A DNA stretch of 64,000 nucleotides, from positions 3,874,249 through 3,938,248 of the forward strand of contig CP030884.1 in assembly GCA_006969385.1 (NCBI GenBank), written 5' to 3'. The notes under the pieces are model-generated. The model saw nothing but the letters and a program-made list of their open reading frames with translations, was not told the origin of the DNA and did no database searches. Positions within the stretch are counted from its first letter, which is position 1. Each line of letters begins with the position of its first letter. Position numbers and translations under genes: made by a program. The DNA is from Planctomycetaceae bacterium. GTDB lineage: Bacteria > Planctomycetota > Phycisphaerae > UBA1845 > UTPLA1. Below, in pieces: positions 9,065-17,478 of this stretch.

Positions 9065-9757
9065 TTAAAACCTCTGCCTACGAAGCAGAGCTACCGCCCC
9101 GACGCAGAGCAGGCTAAGTGTCGATGGTTCGGGATCCGGAATGATGTTGAGAAACGTTCCACCAAACGAGCCAATGTTTGCACCGTTGGTTGCCGGTCCT
9201 GTACCAAATTCAACCGAGTCAACTGCGGTGCCGGCCAATGTTGCCCAAGTCGTGGCACCGATGGCTCCGTCCACAACAATTTCCCCACCGAAATCGTCAA
9301 GTTCCCAATCGATGAAAAATGTGATGGTGCCAAGCAACTGATCGTTGCCAGTGGGCAGGCCGAAGAAAAAATCACCCATGCCGTACGCAGTAAGGATGTT
9401 GCCGGGCCCGAATCCTTCTATCTGATTCGCGCCCGCCGCCGCCGTGGGCCCCGGTAGGTTTGATGTCGCTTCCGTCACGCGAATCGAACTCGTGTTCGCG
9501 ACCAAATTGGTGCTCATTGACGCCAGATTGCCCTGATCGTCTGTGATGTTGGCCATCAAGTTTACAGTCATGGTCGCCGGGCCGAGTTCATCATCTGCAA
9601 AAATGGTCAATTGGTTTCCGGGTGAACCGTCTTGAAGGACTTCCAAGATAGGTGAGCCCGCGACAAATTCCATCCAGACGGAGGCAGCCGCGTCGGCGCG
9701 GGTGGCAGCAATCGAAACAAGGGCGATGGAAAGTGATAAGCAAATTGCACGATTCAT
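9065..9757 (-). CDS. PEP-CTERM sorted secreted protein, paralogue 2
   Basis: A 230-residue protein starting at ATG 9757 after GGGAGGAAC. Its signal peptide is the same as in the 8271-8951 gene apart from the second residue, and a 59-nt stretch is identical at DNA level (9693-9751 against 8887-8945). The sorting tail reads DPEPS, then LSLLCVGAVALL, then RRQRF. The mature domain (SVWMEFVAGSPILEVLQ...) is clearly paralogous but diverged. Tandem duplication is the simplest explanation. The role is probably structural or adhesive at the surface, by analogy with PEP-CTERM proteins encoded alongside EPS genes. Confidence 0.85.
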   Translation of the reverse strand: MNRAICLSLSIALVSIAATRADAAASVWMEFVAGSPILEVLQDGSPGNQLTIFADDELGPATMTVNLMANITDDQGNLASMSTNLVANTSSIRVTEATSNLPGPTAAAGANQIEGFGPGNILTAYGMGDFFFGLPTGNDQLLGTITFFIDWELDDFGGEIVVDGAIGATTWATLAGTAVDSVEFGTGPATNGANIGSFGGTFLNIIPDPEPSTLSLLCVGAVALLRRQRF

Positions 9758-9882
9758 AGGGTTGTTCCTCCCAACCATCGTCGCAATTGCGAAAACACAT
9801 TTGGAGCAATTGATCTCATCGCGAACACAAAGTTCGTAAGCCGAATTTGATAGCTTCGACCAATCAAACGCCGCGACGAAAT

Positions 9883-10581
9883 TTAACTGCGTCGGCGGCG
9901 GATCAATGCTAACGTACCGACGCCGAGTAGGCTGATAGACGAGGGTTCGGGAATATCGACGATGGTAAACAACGTGCCGCCGAACGAATTGATGACAGCC
10001 CCGTTCGTGCCTAGCCCATCACCGAAAACCACCGGGTCCACCGCGGTTCCCGCCAGCGTCGCCCATGTGGTTGCGCCTATGGTTCCACCCACAGAAATAT
10101 CGAAATCAGTCTGGTTGTTACCCCAATCGATAAAGAAAGAGATGGTGCCAAGAAGTTGATTGTCACCGGTCGGTAAACCGAAAAAGAAGTCGCCCATACC
10201 GTAAGCAGTAAGAATGTTGCCCGGCCCGAAGCCTTCAATTTGATTTGCCCCGGCAGCAGCGGTCGGTCCGGGTAGGTTTGACGTCGCTGCCGTGACTCGG
10301 ATATCAGACGAACTTGTGACGAGATTGGTACTCATAGAGGCGAGGTTGCCCTGATCATCTGAAATATTCGCCATAAGATTGACGGTGATGTTAATTATGC
10401 CGCCGCCTTCGTCCGTGAGGATTAATCGACTCCCTGGCGCACCGTTCTGTAGGACTTGCAGGTCATTTCCGGTTCCGTCAACAAATTCCATCCATACCGT
10501 CGCGCCGGCGTCGGCATGGTTCGGCGCGAATGCAAATGCAATCGCAACAAGTAAAGCCAGCATGTAAATTGCGCGTTTCAT
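9883..10581 (-). CDS. PEP-CTERM sorted secreted protein, paralogue 3
   Basis: A 232-residue protein, the first of the three tandem genes on the minus strand. The signal peptide (MKRAIYMLALLVAIAFAFA, cleaved near ADA-G) differs from those of paralogues 1 and 2, but the mature domain is of the same type (TVWMEFVDGTGNDLQVLQ; NQIEGFGPGNILTAYGMGD). The tail is IPEPS, SISLLGVGTLALI, RRRRS. AAGGAACAG precedes the ATG. Gaps of 113 and 125 bp separate the three genes, so each may have its own promoter. Confidence 0.85.
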   Translation of the reverse strand: MKRAIYMLALLVAIAFAFAPNHADAGATVWMEFVDGTGNDLQVLQNGAPGSRLILTDEGGGIINITVNLMANISDDQGNLASMSTNLVTSSSDIRVTAATSNLPGPTAAAGANQIEGFGPGNILTAYGMGDFFFGLPTGDNQLLGTISFFIDWGNNQTDFDISVGGTIGATTWATLAGTAVDPVVFGDGLGTNGAVINSFGGTLFTIVDIPEPSSISLLGVGTLALIRRRRS

Positions 10582-10766
10582 GGATTCTGTTCCTTACTTG
10601 TTTGGCGTGCGAGCCTAGCGATGAGGTTGTAGATAGACCGACGGATTCTCCAGCGCTTTCCTGACCGCGATTTTACGGCTCGACAGTTTCGAATGCAAAG
10701 AAATTGGCACCTCGCCCTGACCGGCTCAAAAAGTAGGAATTTCTCATTGTCACCACGATCCGTCGC

Positions 10767-10772
10767 TATACT
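10767..10772 (+). promoter_or_regulatory. Candidate -10 box for the selenoprotein gene
   Basis: TATACT ends 9 bp before the ATG at 10782 and fits the -10 consensus. Initiation about 7 nt downstream would leave almost no leader, and no Shine-Dalgarno sequence is seen, so the message may be leaderless or nearly so. The -35 region is weak (TCATTG, 17 bp upstream). This is inference from motif spacing only. Confidence 0.35.
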
Positions 10773-10781
10773 CTGCGCATC

Positions 10782-11585
10782 ATGACGAATATTTCATCAC
10801 CAACTGATGGGGCTGCCACCGCAGCAAGCGCGGCAGTGCCGACGGGTCGTTACAAAACACTCGCGTGGTCGGGTTTGGCGCTCAGCGCGCTGGGTGGCAT
10901 CGCATACTTCGCTGTCATCGGCGGCTTGTTGATGCGCGCGAACGCCGTACCGTTTGCGGTCGTTACCGGCATCGGCCTGCTGCTGACGACCGTCGCGATC
11001 TTTCAACGACCCGGCAAGCTCACGATTTTGACGGCGGTTCCGAGTTATATGCTCGGGCTCGGCTTTATTCTCTCGGTTTTCGTGTTAATGAAATTGCCCG
11101 CGCCGCAGCAGGGATTGGCCGTCGGCAACGTGCCGCCGCCGTTGACGTTGCCGAATCAGGATGGTCAACCGATATCGCTGGCGGACTATCGCGGCAAGGG
11201 GCCGGTGCTGCTCGTCTTTTATCGCGGTCATTGGTGACCGTATTGCATCGTTGAGCTCCGAGGTCTCGGAGACATACAAACCCAACTCGCAAAGAAGAAC
11301 GGGACGATCTTGGCAATCGCGGCGGATAAGGTCGCGGACGCCAAAAAAGTTCACGTTCAGAATGACCTGCCCTTTGACATTCTGTCCGACCCGGATGCGA
11401 ATGTGATTGAAACGTACGGCCTGTTATTTCGCGAGCCGTTTCGCAAGATCAATATCGCTTTGCCCGCCAATGTGCTGATCGACAGCAGCGGGACGGTCGT
11501 TTGGAAGCGCGTGTCCGACGCGGTACAGGACCGCGTTGACCCCGCCGAATTGGAACGGGTCATCCGAGAAACGTTGGATTCATAA
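10782..11585 (+). CDS. Membrane-anchored peroxiredoxin-like selenoprotein (UGA = Sec152)
   Basis: One frame runs from ATG 10782 to TAA 11583-11585 with a single in-frame TGA at 11235-11237. Read through, it gives 267 residues. Residues 25-105 hold about three membrane helices (LAWSGLALSALGGIAYFAVI; VVTGIGLLLTTVAI; YMLGLGFILSVFVL). A redoxin (AhpC/TSA) domain follows (GNVPPPLTLPNQDGQPISL, LLVFYRGHW). The TGA falls exactly where this family has its peroxidatic Cys: FYRGHW-U-PYC instead of FYRGxWCPYC, giving a U152-x-x-C155 motif. Homology continues without shift after it (GTILAIAADK, LPFDILSDPDANVIETYG, NVLIDSSGTVVWK). A SECIS-like stem follows the TGA at the usual distance. The protein should reduce peroxides or disulfides at the membrane. 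The alternative, a nonsense-mutated Cys gene, is less likely given the stem and the intact frame. Confidence 0.85.
11235..11281 (+). promoter_or_regulatory. Bacterial SECIS-like stem-loop downstream of UGA
   Basis: After the UGA (11235-11237) come 23 nt and then the apical loop AGGTCT (11261-11266), closed by the perfect stem CTCCG/CGGAG (11256-11260 with 11267-11271). GTT-like pairing (TTG 11251-11253 with CAA 11277-11279) may extend it. The loop AGGUCU, with G in second position, is the same as in the well-studied E. coli fdhF SECIS, and the distance lies within the known bacterial range of roughly 16-37 nt. It lies inside the coding sequence, as bacterial SECIS elements do, and would bind SelB. 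Confidence 0.8.
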
Positions 11586-11680
11586 CACGGGTGCCCATAA
11601 TCTGTTGAGCGAATTCCGCCGCCCGAATCTACGCACGTGCCGCACCGTAGCGACCGATTTTTTCATGACGCTACCCTTGC

Positions 11681-11709
11681 TTGACACCTTTTCGATTCAG
11701 GGGTAGTTT
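11681..11709 (+). promoter_or_regulatory. Sigma70-type promoter of tRNA-Asp
   Basis: TTGACA (11681-11686) and TAGTTT (11704-11709) are separated by 17 bp. The expected start near 11716 lies about 38 nt before the mature tRNA 5' end. Confidence 0.65.
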
Positions 11710-11753
11710 TTCCTAACTCGGCACGTCGCGGCGCGGCGTCCGGTAAATGTTCA

Positions 11754-11827
11754 GGGGCTGTAGCTCAATTGGTCAGAGCGCCGGCCTGTCACGCCGGAGG
11801 TTGCGGGTTCGAGTCCCGTCAGCCTCG
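11754..11827 (+). tRNA. tRNA-Asp (GTC anticodon)
   Basis: A complete cloverleaf of 74 nt. The acceptor GGGGCTG pairs with CAGCCTC and G73 is the discriminator, as usual for tRNA-Asp. The D arm holds AGCTCAATTGGTCAGAG. The anticodon stem CCGGC/GCCGG encloses loop CTGTCAC with anticodon GTC. The T arm is GCGGGTTCGAGTCCCGT. CCA is not encoded. A T-rich run follows. Confidence 0.97.
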
Positions 11828-12066
11828 TTTTCCCCTGACACAATTCAAGTTGTCTGAGGCACGACTGCGGTCGCTGTCTGCGCCGCCATTGCCGGCGCAT
11901 CGGTCGAACCCGGTTAAGTCGCCGAACTCCATAAGCTTACGAAGATTGCTCGATGTTCCCGGAAGGCGGGACCGGTAGCGGTTTGCGCCCGTTGCGATAA
12001 TTCACGCGGAACGAGCCAAGCGTTTGGCCAGTGATTAGCCGATTTCATGCGTGAGGAGCCCGCCGC

Positions 12067-14079
12067 ATGCAGTCATGGCGATGGTATTACAACCGCCTGA
12101 TGTCGATGACGCCCGCCGAGATTGGCTGGCGGGTTCGCAACGCGCTGCGCGATCGGTTGGACCGTGTACTGCTGGCGCGGTACCAGCGCCGCGTCGCCGA
12201 GCGCGCCGCCGCGTTGGTGGGCTGTAACTGGTCCGACGCCGTGTATCAGCCGAGTGAACACCTGACCAGCCGGGCTGGTGACGCCATTCCGTCGGAATGG
12301 GTTGAGCGCTTGGTGCGCGAGGCCGATGCGATCGTGGCCCATCGGATTCGCCTATTCGGCACCGAGCCGACGGATGTGGGCGATCCGATCCGCTGGAATT
12401 ACGAACACCATAAGCAGGCACCAACGCCGACGGATTTCATCGGTCAGGTGGATTACCGCGATTATGCACAAGTCGGCGATTGCAAGTGGGTCTGGGAACT
12501 GAGCCGCCATCATCATTTGGTAGTGCTGGGGCGGGCTTACGCGCTGACGGGTGACAAGCGTTATGCCGCCGAAGTCGTTTCACAGATCAAGTCATGGATA
12601 GACGCGTCGCCCTACGGCACAGGCATGAACTGGCGCAGCCCGTTGGAGCTGGGCATTCGGTTGATCAACTGGGCGTGGGCGATCGATTTGATCAAGAATG
12701 CCGACGTGCTCGATGGGGAAACGAGTGGCGCGATTGCAGCGGTGGCCGAAACGCATATTTGGGAAGTCGCCCGCAAGTATTCCAAGCACTCATCCGCCAA
12801 CAACCATCTCATCGGTGAAGCGGCCGGCGTTTACATCGGCGCGGCCTTCTTTAGTCATGCACCGCACGCGGCGGAATATCGCGCCGAGGCCAAGCGACTA
12901 TTGATAGTAGAGATGGATGAGCAGGTCGATACCGATGGCATTCATAAAGAACTGGCGTTGGGCTATCACTTGTTCGTGTTGCAGTTCTTCTTGTTAGCGT
13001 GGCACGCCGGGCACCGCTCGGGCGATCCGTTTCCGCGCGCATATTCCAACAAGCTGCTGAAGGTGGCCGACTTCCTCGATACCTGGTTGTCCGCCGGTGC
13101 AGAGGGCGTGCATTTTGGTGATGCCGATGATGGCTACGTATTGGACCTCGGCGGGTTACGCGGTGACGCGGCGGGGTGGGTTGCTGCGACGCGGGCGTTA
13201 TTGGCAAAGGATGGAAGCGACACGTCGCTTGAACACGAGCAGTGTTACTGGCTAACCGGGCTATGTTCACAAGATAAAAACAACGAACCGTCCGAAGCTA
13301 AACGCGACACGCTTGCGTCGATTCATTTTGAAGAAGCCGGCCTAAGTCTGCTGCAAACGCGCATTGGTAGAGAAGGTAAACCCTTCGCCGTCACGTTTGA
13401 TAGCGGTCCCTTGGGATACAAATCGATCGCTGCCCACGGCCACGCCGACGCGTTGAGCTTCACCGTGCGTTACAACGGCGCGGCATTCTTGGTCGATCCG
13501 GGAACGTACGACTACTTCACCTACGACCAATGGCGCAACTACTTTCGCAGTACCCAGGCGCACAACACCGCCGAAATTGACGGTCGGGATCAATCCGAAA
13601 TGCTCGGCAAGTTCTTATGGGGCGATAGGGCGAAGGCGAAGATGGTGGATTGGCGCATCACCGACAACGCGAGCATGGTGATTGCCGAACACGACGGCTA
13701 TCGGCGTTTGACCGACCCGGTGACGCATCGACGCCAGCTCGAATTGAACCATCGAACCGGCGAGTTGGTCGTCAGCGATACATTCGAATGCAACGGTTCG
13801 CATAACGTGGTGCTCCGTTTTCACTGCGCGCCGGACTGCGAAATCGAGCCAATCGCTCAAGATGATCGGACGTTACATTTCGTACGACCCGAAGGAACGC
13901 TGCGCTTGTCATTGCCGGACCAAGCCGACATCGCCGTTTCATGCGGTAAAACGGACCCCATTGCGGGTTGGTTTAGCCCGGCCTATCACCAGAAGCGACC
14001 GGCAAGCGTCGTCTCCGCCGACTTTAAAATTTATGGAACTCAAACGGTCCGAACACTGGTACAGATATGGGAACCATGA
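12067..14079 (+). CDS. Heparinase II/III-family protein of the EPS locus
   Basis: A 670-residue protein. GAGGAG lies 9 nt before ATG 12067. The N-terminus (RWYYNRLMSMTPAEIGWRVR) is typical of heparinase II/III-type proteins in polysaccharide loci and has no signal peptide. An alpha-helical toroid covers about residues 110-370 (KWVWELSRHHHL, SSANNHLIGEAAG). A beta-sandwich lyase domain covers about 400-660, with the diagnostic HGHADALSFTVRYNG and VDPGTYDYF, and YFRSTQAHNTAEIDGRDQSE. The conserved Asn, His and Tyr residues of polysaccharide lyases appear present. It probably trims or degrades a uronic-acid polymer made by the locus. The next gene follows after 124 bp. Confidence 0.85.
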   Translation: MQSWRWYYNRLMSMTPAEIGWRVRNALRDRLDRVLLARYQRRVAERAAALVGCNWSDAVYQPSEHLTSRAGDAIPSEWVERLVREADAIVAHRIRLFGTEPTDVGDPIRWNYEHHKQAPTPTDFIGQVDYRDYAQVGDCKWVWELSRHHHLVVLGRAYALTGDKRYAAEVVSQIKSWIDASPYGTGMNWRSPLELGIRLINWAWAIDLIKNADVLDGETSGAIAAVAETHIWEVARKYSKHSSANNHLIGEAAGVYIGAAFFSHAPHAAEYRAEAKRLLIVEMDEQVDTDGIHKELALGYHLFVLQFFLLAWHAGHRSGDPFPRAYSNKLLKVADFLDTWLSAGAEGVHFGDADDGYVLDLGGLRGDAAGWVAATRALLAKDGSDTSLEHEQCYWLTGLCSQDKNNEPSEAKRDTLASIHFEEAGLSLLQTRIGREGKPFAVTFDSGPLGYKSIAAHGHADALSFTVRYNGAAFLVDPGTYDYFTYDQWRNYFRSTQAHNTAEIDGRDQSEMLGKFLWGDRAKAKMVDWRITDNASMVIAEHDGYRRLTDPVTHRRQLELNHRTGELVVSDTFECNGSHNVVLRFHCAPDCEIEPIAQDDRTLHFVRPEGTLRLSLPDQADIAVSCGKTDPIAGWFSPAYHQKRPASVVSADFKIYGTQTVRTLVQIWEP

Positions 14080-14203
14080 GAAAATAGGCAGATGACTCTT
14101 CAGGTTCGTCTGCCGTAGAATCGACCGACTCGGCCAGCACCCGACAACAAACTAATGCAGCAGTCGTAGATGCTCACACAGGCAACCCGGGGGATATGGG
14201 GAC

Positions 14204-15250
14204 GTGAAGCAGCTCGAACAGGGCATCATTCTAGCCGGCGTCCATCAGTGGCGTCCGTCGATCTTCGAAGGTTGGATTCCGCGCACGCTGATTCCGATCG
14301 CAAACCGTCCGTTGGTGGATTACGGTTTGGATTGGTTCTCGCGCGGCGGATTGCAACGCGTCGAGATTTGCGCGAACAGCGATACGCATGCCCTGCGTTC
14401 CAACCTCGATGGCAAACCGCTGCCGCAATCCATCAAGATCGATTTCTACGAAGATGTATTTCCGCGCGGGCCCGCCGGTTGTATTGCCGACGCGCTCAAG
14501 CATGCCACGTATGACGATGTCGTGGTCTTAGACGGCACCGTCATTCCGACCGATATCGATATCGACGCACTGATCGAAACGCATCAGGGCAGCGGTGCGG
14601 CGCTTACCGTCGCCGTGGTCGACGCGGTCGAGTCGCACAACGGCAATAACGGTAACGGTCAGCAAACGCCGGTCGGTTGTGTTCCGACGGGCATTTATGT
14701 GTTCAATCGCGCCGCCATCGAGCGCATCCCCGCCAAGGGCTACGAAGATATCAAAGAGATGCTAATCCCGCGTTTGCATGAGGCGGGACTAAACGTTGGC
14801 ATGTATCGGCTGCGGTCGGCGCCGATCCGCGTGTCCAACGCCAACGCTTGTTTCGTGGCCACGCGCTATGCGTTGCGACAGATGTACGAGCAATGCGTGC
14901 CGCCGACGGGTTATCAATTCGTTAACAGTGCGTTGGTTCACGACAGCGCCGACGTGGCAGCGACGGCCAGGCTCGAAGGCCCGTGCCTGATTGGGCCGAA
15001 TGCCCGCGTCGAAGCGGGTGCAACCGTGATCGGGCCGACGACGCTCGGCGGTCACTCGCATATCGGAGCCGGGGCCATCGTGTGTCGTTCGTTACTTTGG
15101 GAGCGCGTGGAAGTCGGCCCCGACGCATTTTTAGACAGATGTATTTTGACGCACGGCGCCGCCATCGAGCGCGCCGACCGTGCAGCGCAGCGCATCGTAC
15201 ACCAGACCCGGCACAGTGCCGCCCGTCGCAAGCGGAGTTCGTCGCTATGA
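14204..15250 (+). CDS. Nucleotidyltransferase-like protein with hexapeptide tail, degenerate signature
   Basis: A 348-residue protein with a GTG start; the nearby ATG at 14196 reads into a stop. Residues 1-225 have the fold of NDP-sugar pyrophosphorylases (GIILAGVHQW, IPIANRPLVDYGLDWF, VVVLDGTVIPTDID, PTGIYVFNRAAIERIPAKG). The usual GGxGTRL loop reads GVHQWRP and the catalytic PK lysine position reads PRTL, so normal nucleotidyl transfer is doubtful. Residues about 240-325 form left-handed beta-helix repeats (CLIGPNARVEAGATVIGPTT). It overlaps the tyrosine kinase gene by 4 bp (ATGA), implying coupled translation. Its role may be binding or regulating a nucleotide sugar. Confidence 0.75.
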   Translation: MKQLEQGIILAGVHQWRPSIFEGWIPRTLIPIANRPLVDYGLDWFSRGGLQRVEICANSDTHALRSNLDGKPLPQSIKIDFYEDVFPRGPAGCIADALKHATYDDVVVLDGTVIPTDIDIDALIETHQGSGAALTVAVVDAVESHNGNNGNGQQTPVGCVPTGIYVFNRAAIERIPAKGYEDIKEMLIPRLHEAGLNVGMYRLRSAPIRVSNANACFVATRYALRQMYEQCVPPTGYQFVNSALVHDSADVAATARLEGPCLIGPNARVEAGATVIGPTTLGGHSHIGAGAIVCRSLLWERVEVGPDAFLDRCILTHGAAIERADRAAQRIVHQTRHSAARRKRSSSL

Positions 15251-17445
15251 GTTCCAACAACGGCAACAACGGTAACGGCAGGTCCAATACCACGCCGCAG
15301 GTTCAGCCCGCACGCGAGGAACGCACGGCTCCCTACGGCGTCGACCTGTTCATGGGGCCGAAGCCCAGCCCGCAACCGTCGTACGGCATTGATCTGCGCG
15401 CTATTTGGCGCTATCGCTGGTCGATGTTGCTGCTGTTCGTGATGGGCGTGGCGGCGGCGACCACAGTCGTGTGGACCAAGGTCGAACCGCACTATGCATC
15501 GAAGGCCGTGATTCACGTGGCGTCGTACGTGCCACGCGTGATCTACAAGACCGACGACAACGGCAAGATGCCGCTTTACGGTGCATACCTCAATACGCAA
15601 GTGTCGTTGATCCAAAGCCCGGATGTGATGCAGGAAGTCGTCGCGCGGCCCGATGTGCAGCAGACCGACTGGTATCAGGCGTCTTCGGCGGCCACATCTG
15701 GCGATTTGGCCGCCGCCGGTGAACGCTTGGCGCGACAACTCATCGTGCGCGAGCGGCGCGGTACTGAACTGGTGGACGTTTCACTCGAAACGCTCGACCC
15801 GCGCGAATCGCAAATCATCGTGAACGCGGTGGTCGAAGAGTACAAGAAGTATTGGGACGCCAATCAGGAATCTTCGGACATCAAGCGTCGCGCGACGTTG
15901 CGCAAGCAGCGCGAACAACTCGACACCGAAATCGGCACGCTCTTTGCGCGACGCTACGAACTGACCGAGCAATTGGGTAGCGATATTCACGAAGATGTTC
16001 GCACGCAAAAGCACGCCCGCTTGGCTCAACTGCGTATCCAATTGCAAACCCTCGAATCGGATAAGGCCATGCGTTCGGTCGTGCGGCCGGTGAACGAGGT
16101 AGCCAACGGCGAAACACTGTCGTCGGCAGCAGCGCCGCTCGTGTTTCGCGAAGACGAAGTCTGGCAAACGCAGTTCGCGACGTACGAAGACGCGCGACGG
16201 CGATTGACGTTGGCCAAGCAGCAGTTTGGCAGCGGCCATCCGAAGTATCTGGAGATTGCCGCCGATCTCGACAGCGCTCGCCGCGCGTTAAAGATGACCG
16301 AAGCACGGTTGATGCCGTCGGGCACGCAGGCGAACGATTTCGCCAACGAAATTGAAAAACTGCGCGAAGATCAACTGGCCGCCGCGGTGAGCGAATTGCA
16401 AGGCGAGTTGGCACAGACCGATCGCTTAATGGCGGAATTGGCCCGCACCGAAGAACGCTACAAAGAACGCAAGCTGGTTCAAAAGGAACTCGACGACCGA
16501 TTGCATGCGCTCGAATTGGAACGCAACGCACCCGAACGCGTGACGATTCAGTCGGCGGGGCAGTTGCGACGCAAGCCGTCCACCGACCGTCGCGGTCTTT
16601 ATACGGCGTGCGGCATTGCCTTGTCGTTCCTCGGCGCGTTTGGTGCGGGTTTCGTCCGCAGCCGTTCGGACCGCAAGATTCATAGCTATCAGGATGTATC
16701 CGATGCGGTGCCGAACGGGGTGCCGTTTCTCGGTCAGTTGCCGCGTGCCCGCGATGCGTTGGGCGAAGGTGAAGACACGCTGCTCGGTCGTGCGATTCGC
16801 GAAAACATGCGCATCGTTCGCACCATGCTGTTGCAGAAGCTCGGTAACCATGGTGGGTCGGTCGTGATTACGAGCCCAGAAGCCAGCTCGGGTAAGACGA
16901 CGGTCTCAATTCTGTTGGCGCGCAGCTTGGCGGCGATGGGCAAGCGTACGCTGCTAGTCGATGCCGACCTGTTGCACCCGTCCGCATCGCGCTATTTTGA
17001 ATTGATCGACCAGCGCGGTTTGTGCTGCGTGGTTGGCGGTGAATTAAGCGACGAAGACGCCATCATTCCGACCGACAACGAAAATTTGTTTATTCTGCCG
17101 ACCGGCGAACGACACGCGCGCGGCAATCGCGATGTGCTCGCCAATGGTGCGTTCGCCGCCGCTTTGCAACGATGGAAGTCGCAGTTCGATTATGTGCTGA
17201 TCGACAGTCCGCCCGTGTTGGCCATGGCCGACGCGCGCATCGCGGCCGGTCAGGCAGACGGCGTGGTGATGGTGATGCGCGCCGAAGGGTCGCGCCGCGA
17301 AGAGATTGTGGAGGCGTTCGCCGGCTTATCGGCATGCGGCGCGCGGCTCTTGGGCACCATGCTCGTGGGCGTGCGACACGGAACCGCCTACTACCCATAC
17401 GATTATCACCGACGGCATCTCGATACGTCGGAGTTGTTGGCGTAA
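15247..17445 (+). CDS. Wzc-like polysaccharide co-polymerase / tyrosine autokinase
   Basis: I start this at ATG 15247, overlapping the upstream stop (ATGA), giving 732 residues. A short Asn/Gly-rich tail precedes a Wzz-type first membrane helix (about 59-76, WSMLLLFVMGVAAATTVVW). A long periplasmic part with coiled coil (about 210-440) and a second helix (about 455-475, LYTACGIALSFLGAFGAGFV) follow. The kinase domain has Walker A SPEASSGKTT (about 543), Walker A' LLVDADLLHP and Walker B YVLIDSPPV (about 648). Walker A has Ser where Gly is common. A tyrosine cluster near the end (TAYYPYDYHRR) is the usual autophosphorylation site. The protein should control chain length and export of the EPS. 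Confidence 0.88.
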   Translation: MSSNNGNNGNGRSNTTPQVQPAREERTAPYGVDLFMGPKPSPQPSYGIDLRAIWRYRWSMLLLFVMGVAAATTVVWTKVEPHYASKAVIHVASYVPRVIYKTDDNGKMPLYGAYLNTQVSLIQSPDVMQEVVARPDVQQTDWYQASSAATSGDLAAAGERLARQLIVRERRGTELVDVSLETLDPRESQIIVNAVVEEYKKYWDANQESSDIKRRATLRKQREQLDTEIGTLFARRYELTEQLGSDIHEDVRTQKHARLAQLRIQLQTLESDKAMRSVVRPVNEVANGETLSSAAAPLVFREDEVWQTQFATYEDARRRLTLAKQQFGSGHPKYLEIAADLDSARRALKMTEARLMPSGTQANDFANEIEKLREDQLAAAVSELQGELAQTDRLMAELARTEERYKERKLVQKELDDRLHALELERNAPERVTIQSAGQLRRKPSTDRRGLYTACGIALSFLGAFGAGFVRSRSDRKIHSYQDVSDAVPNGVPFLGQLPRARDALGEGEDTLLGRAIRENMRIVRTMLLQKLGNHGGSVVITSPEASSGKTTVSILLARSLAAMGKRTLLVDADLLHPSASRYFELIDQRGLCCVVGGELSDEDAIIPTDNENLFILPTGERHARGNRDVLANGAFAAALQRWKSQFDYVLIDSPPVLAMADARIAAGQADGVVMVMRAEGSRREEIVEAFAGLSACGARLLGTMLVGVRHGTAYYPYDYHRRHLDTSELLA

Positions 17446-17478
17446 GCCATTGACGCATGGATCCATGAGGGGGGAACC

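Noticed and set aside
10782..11237. Reading this stretch as a complete 151-residue membrane protein ending at TGA
   Set aside because: The redoxin domain would be cut in its active site, and the same frame continues with clear family sequence and a SECIS-like stem.
12035..12424. Minus-strand frame opposite the heparinase-type gene
   Set aside because: Arg/Pro/Ser-rich translation typical of antisense reading of GC-rich coding DNA.
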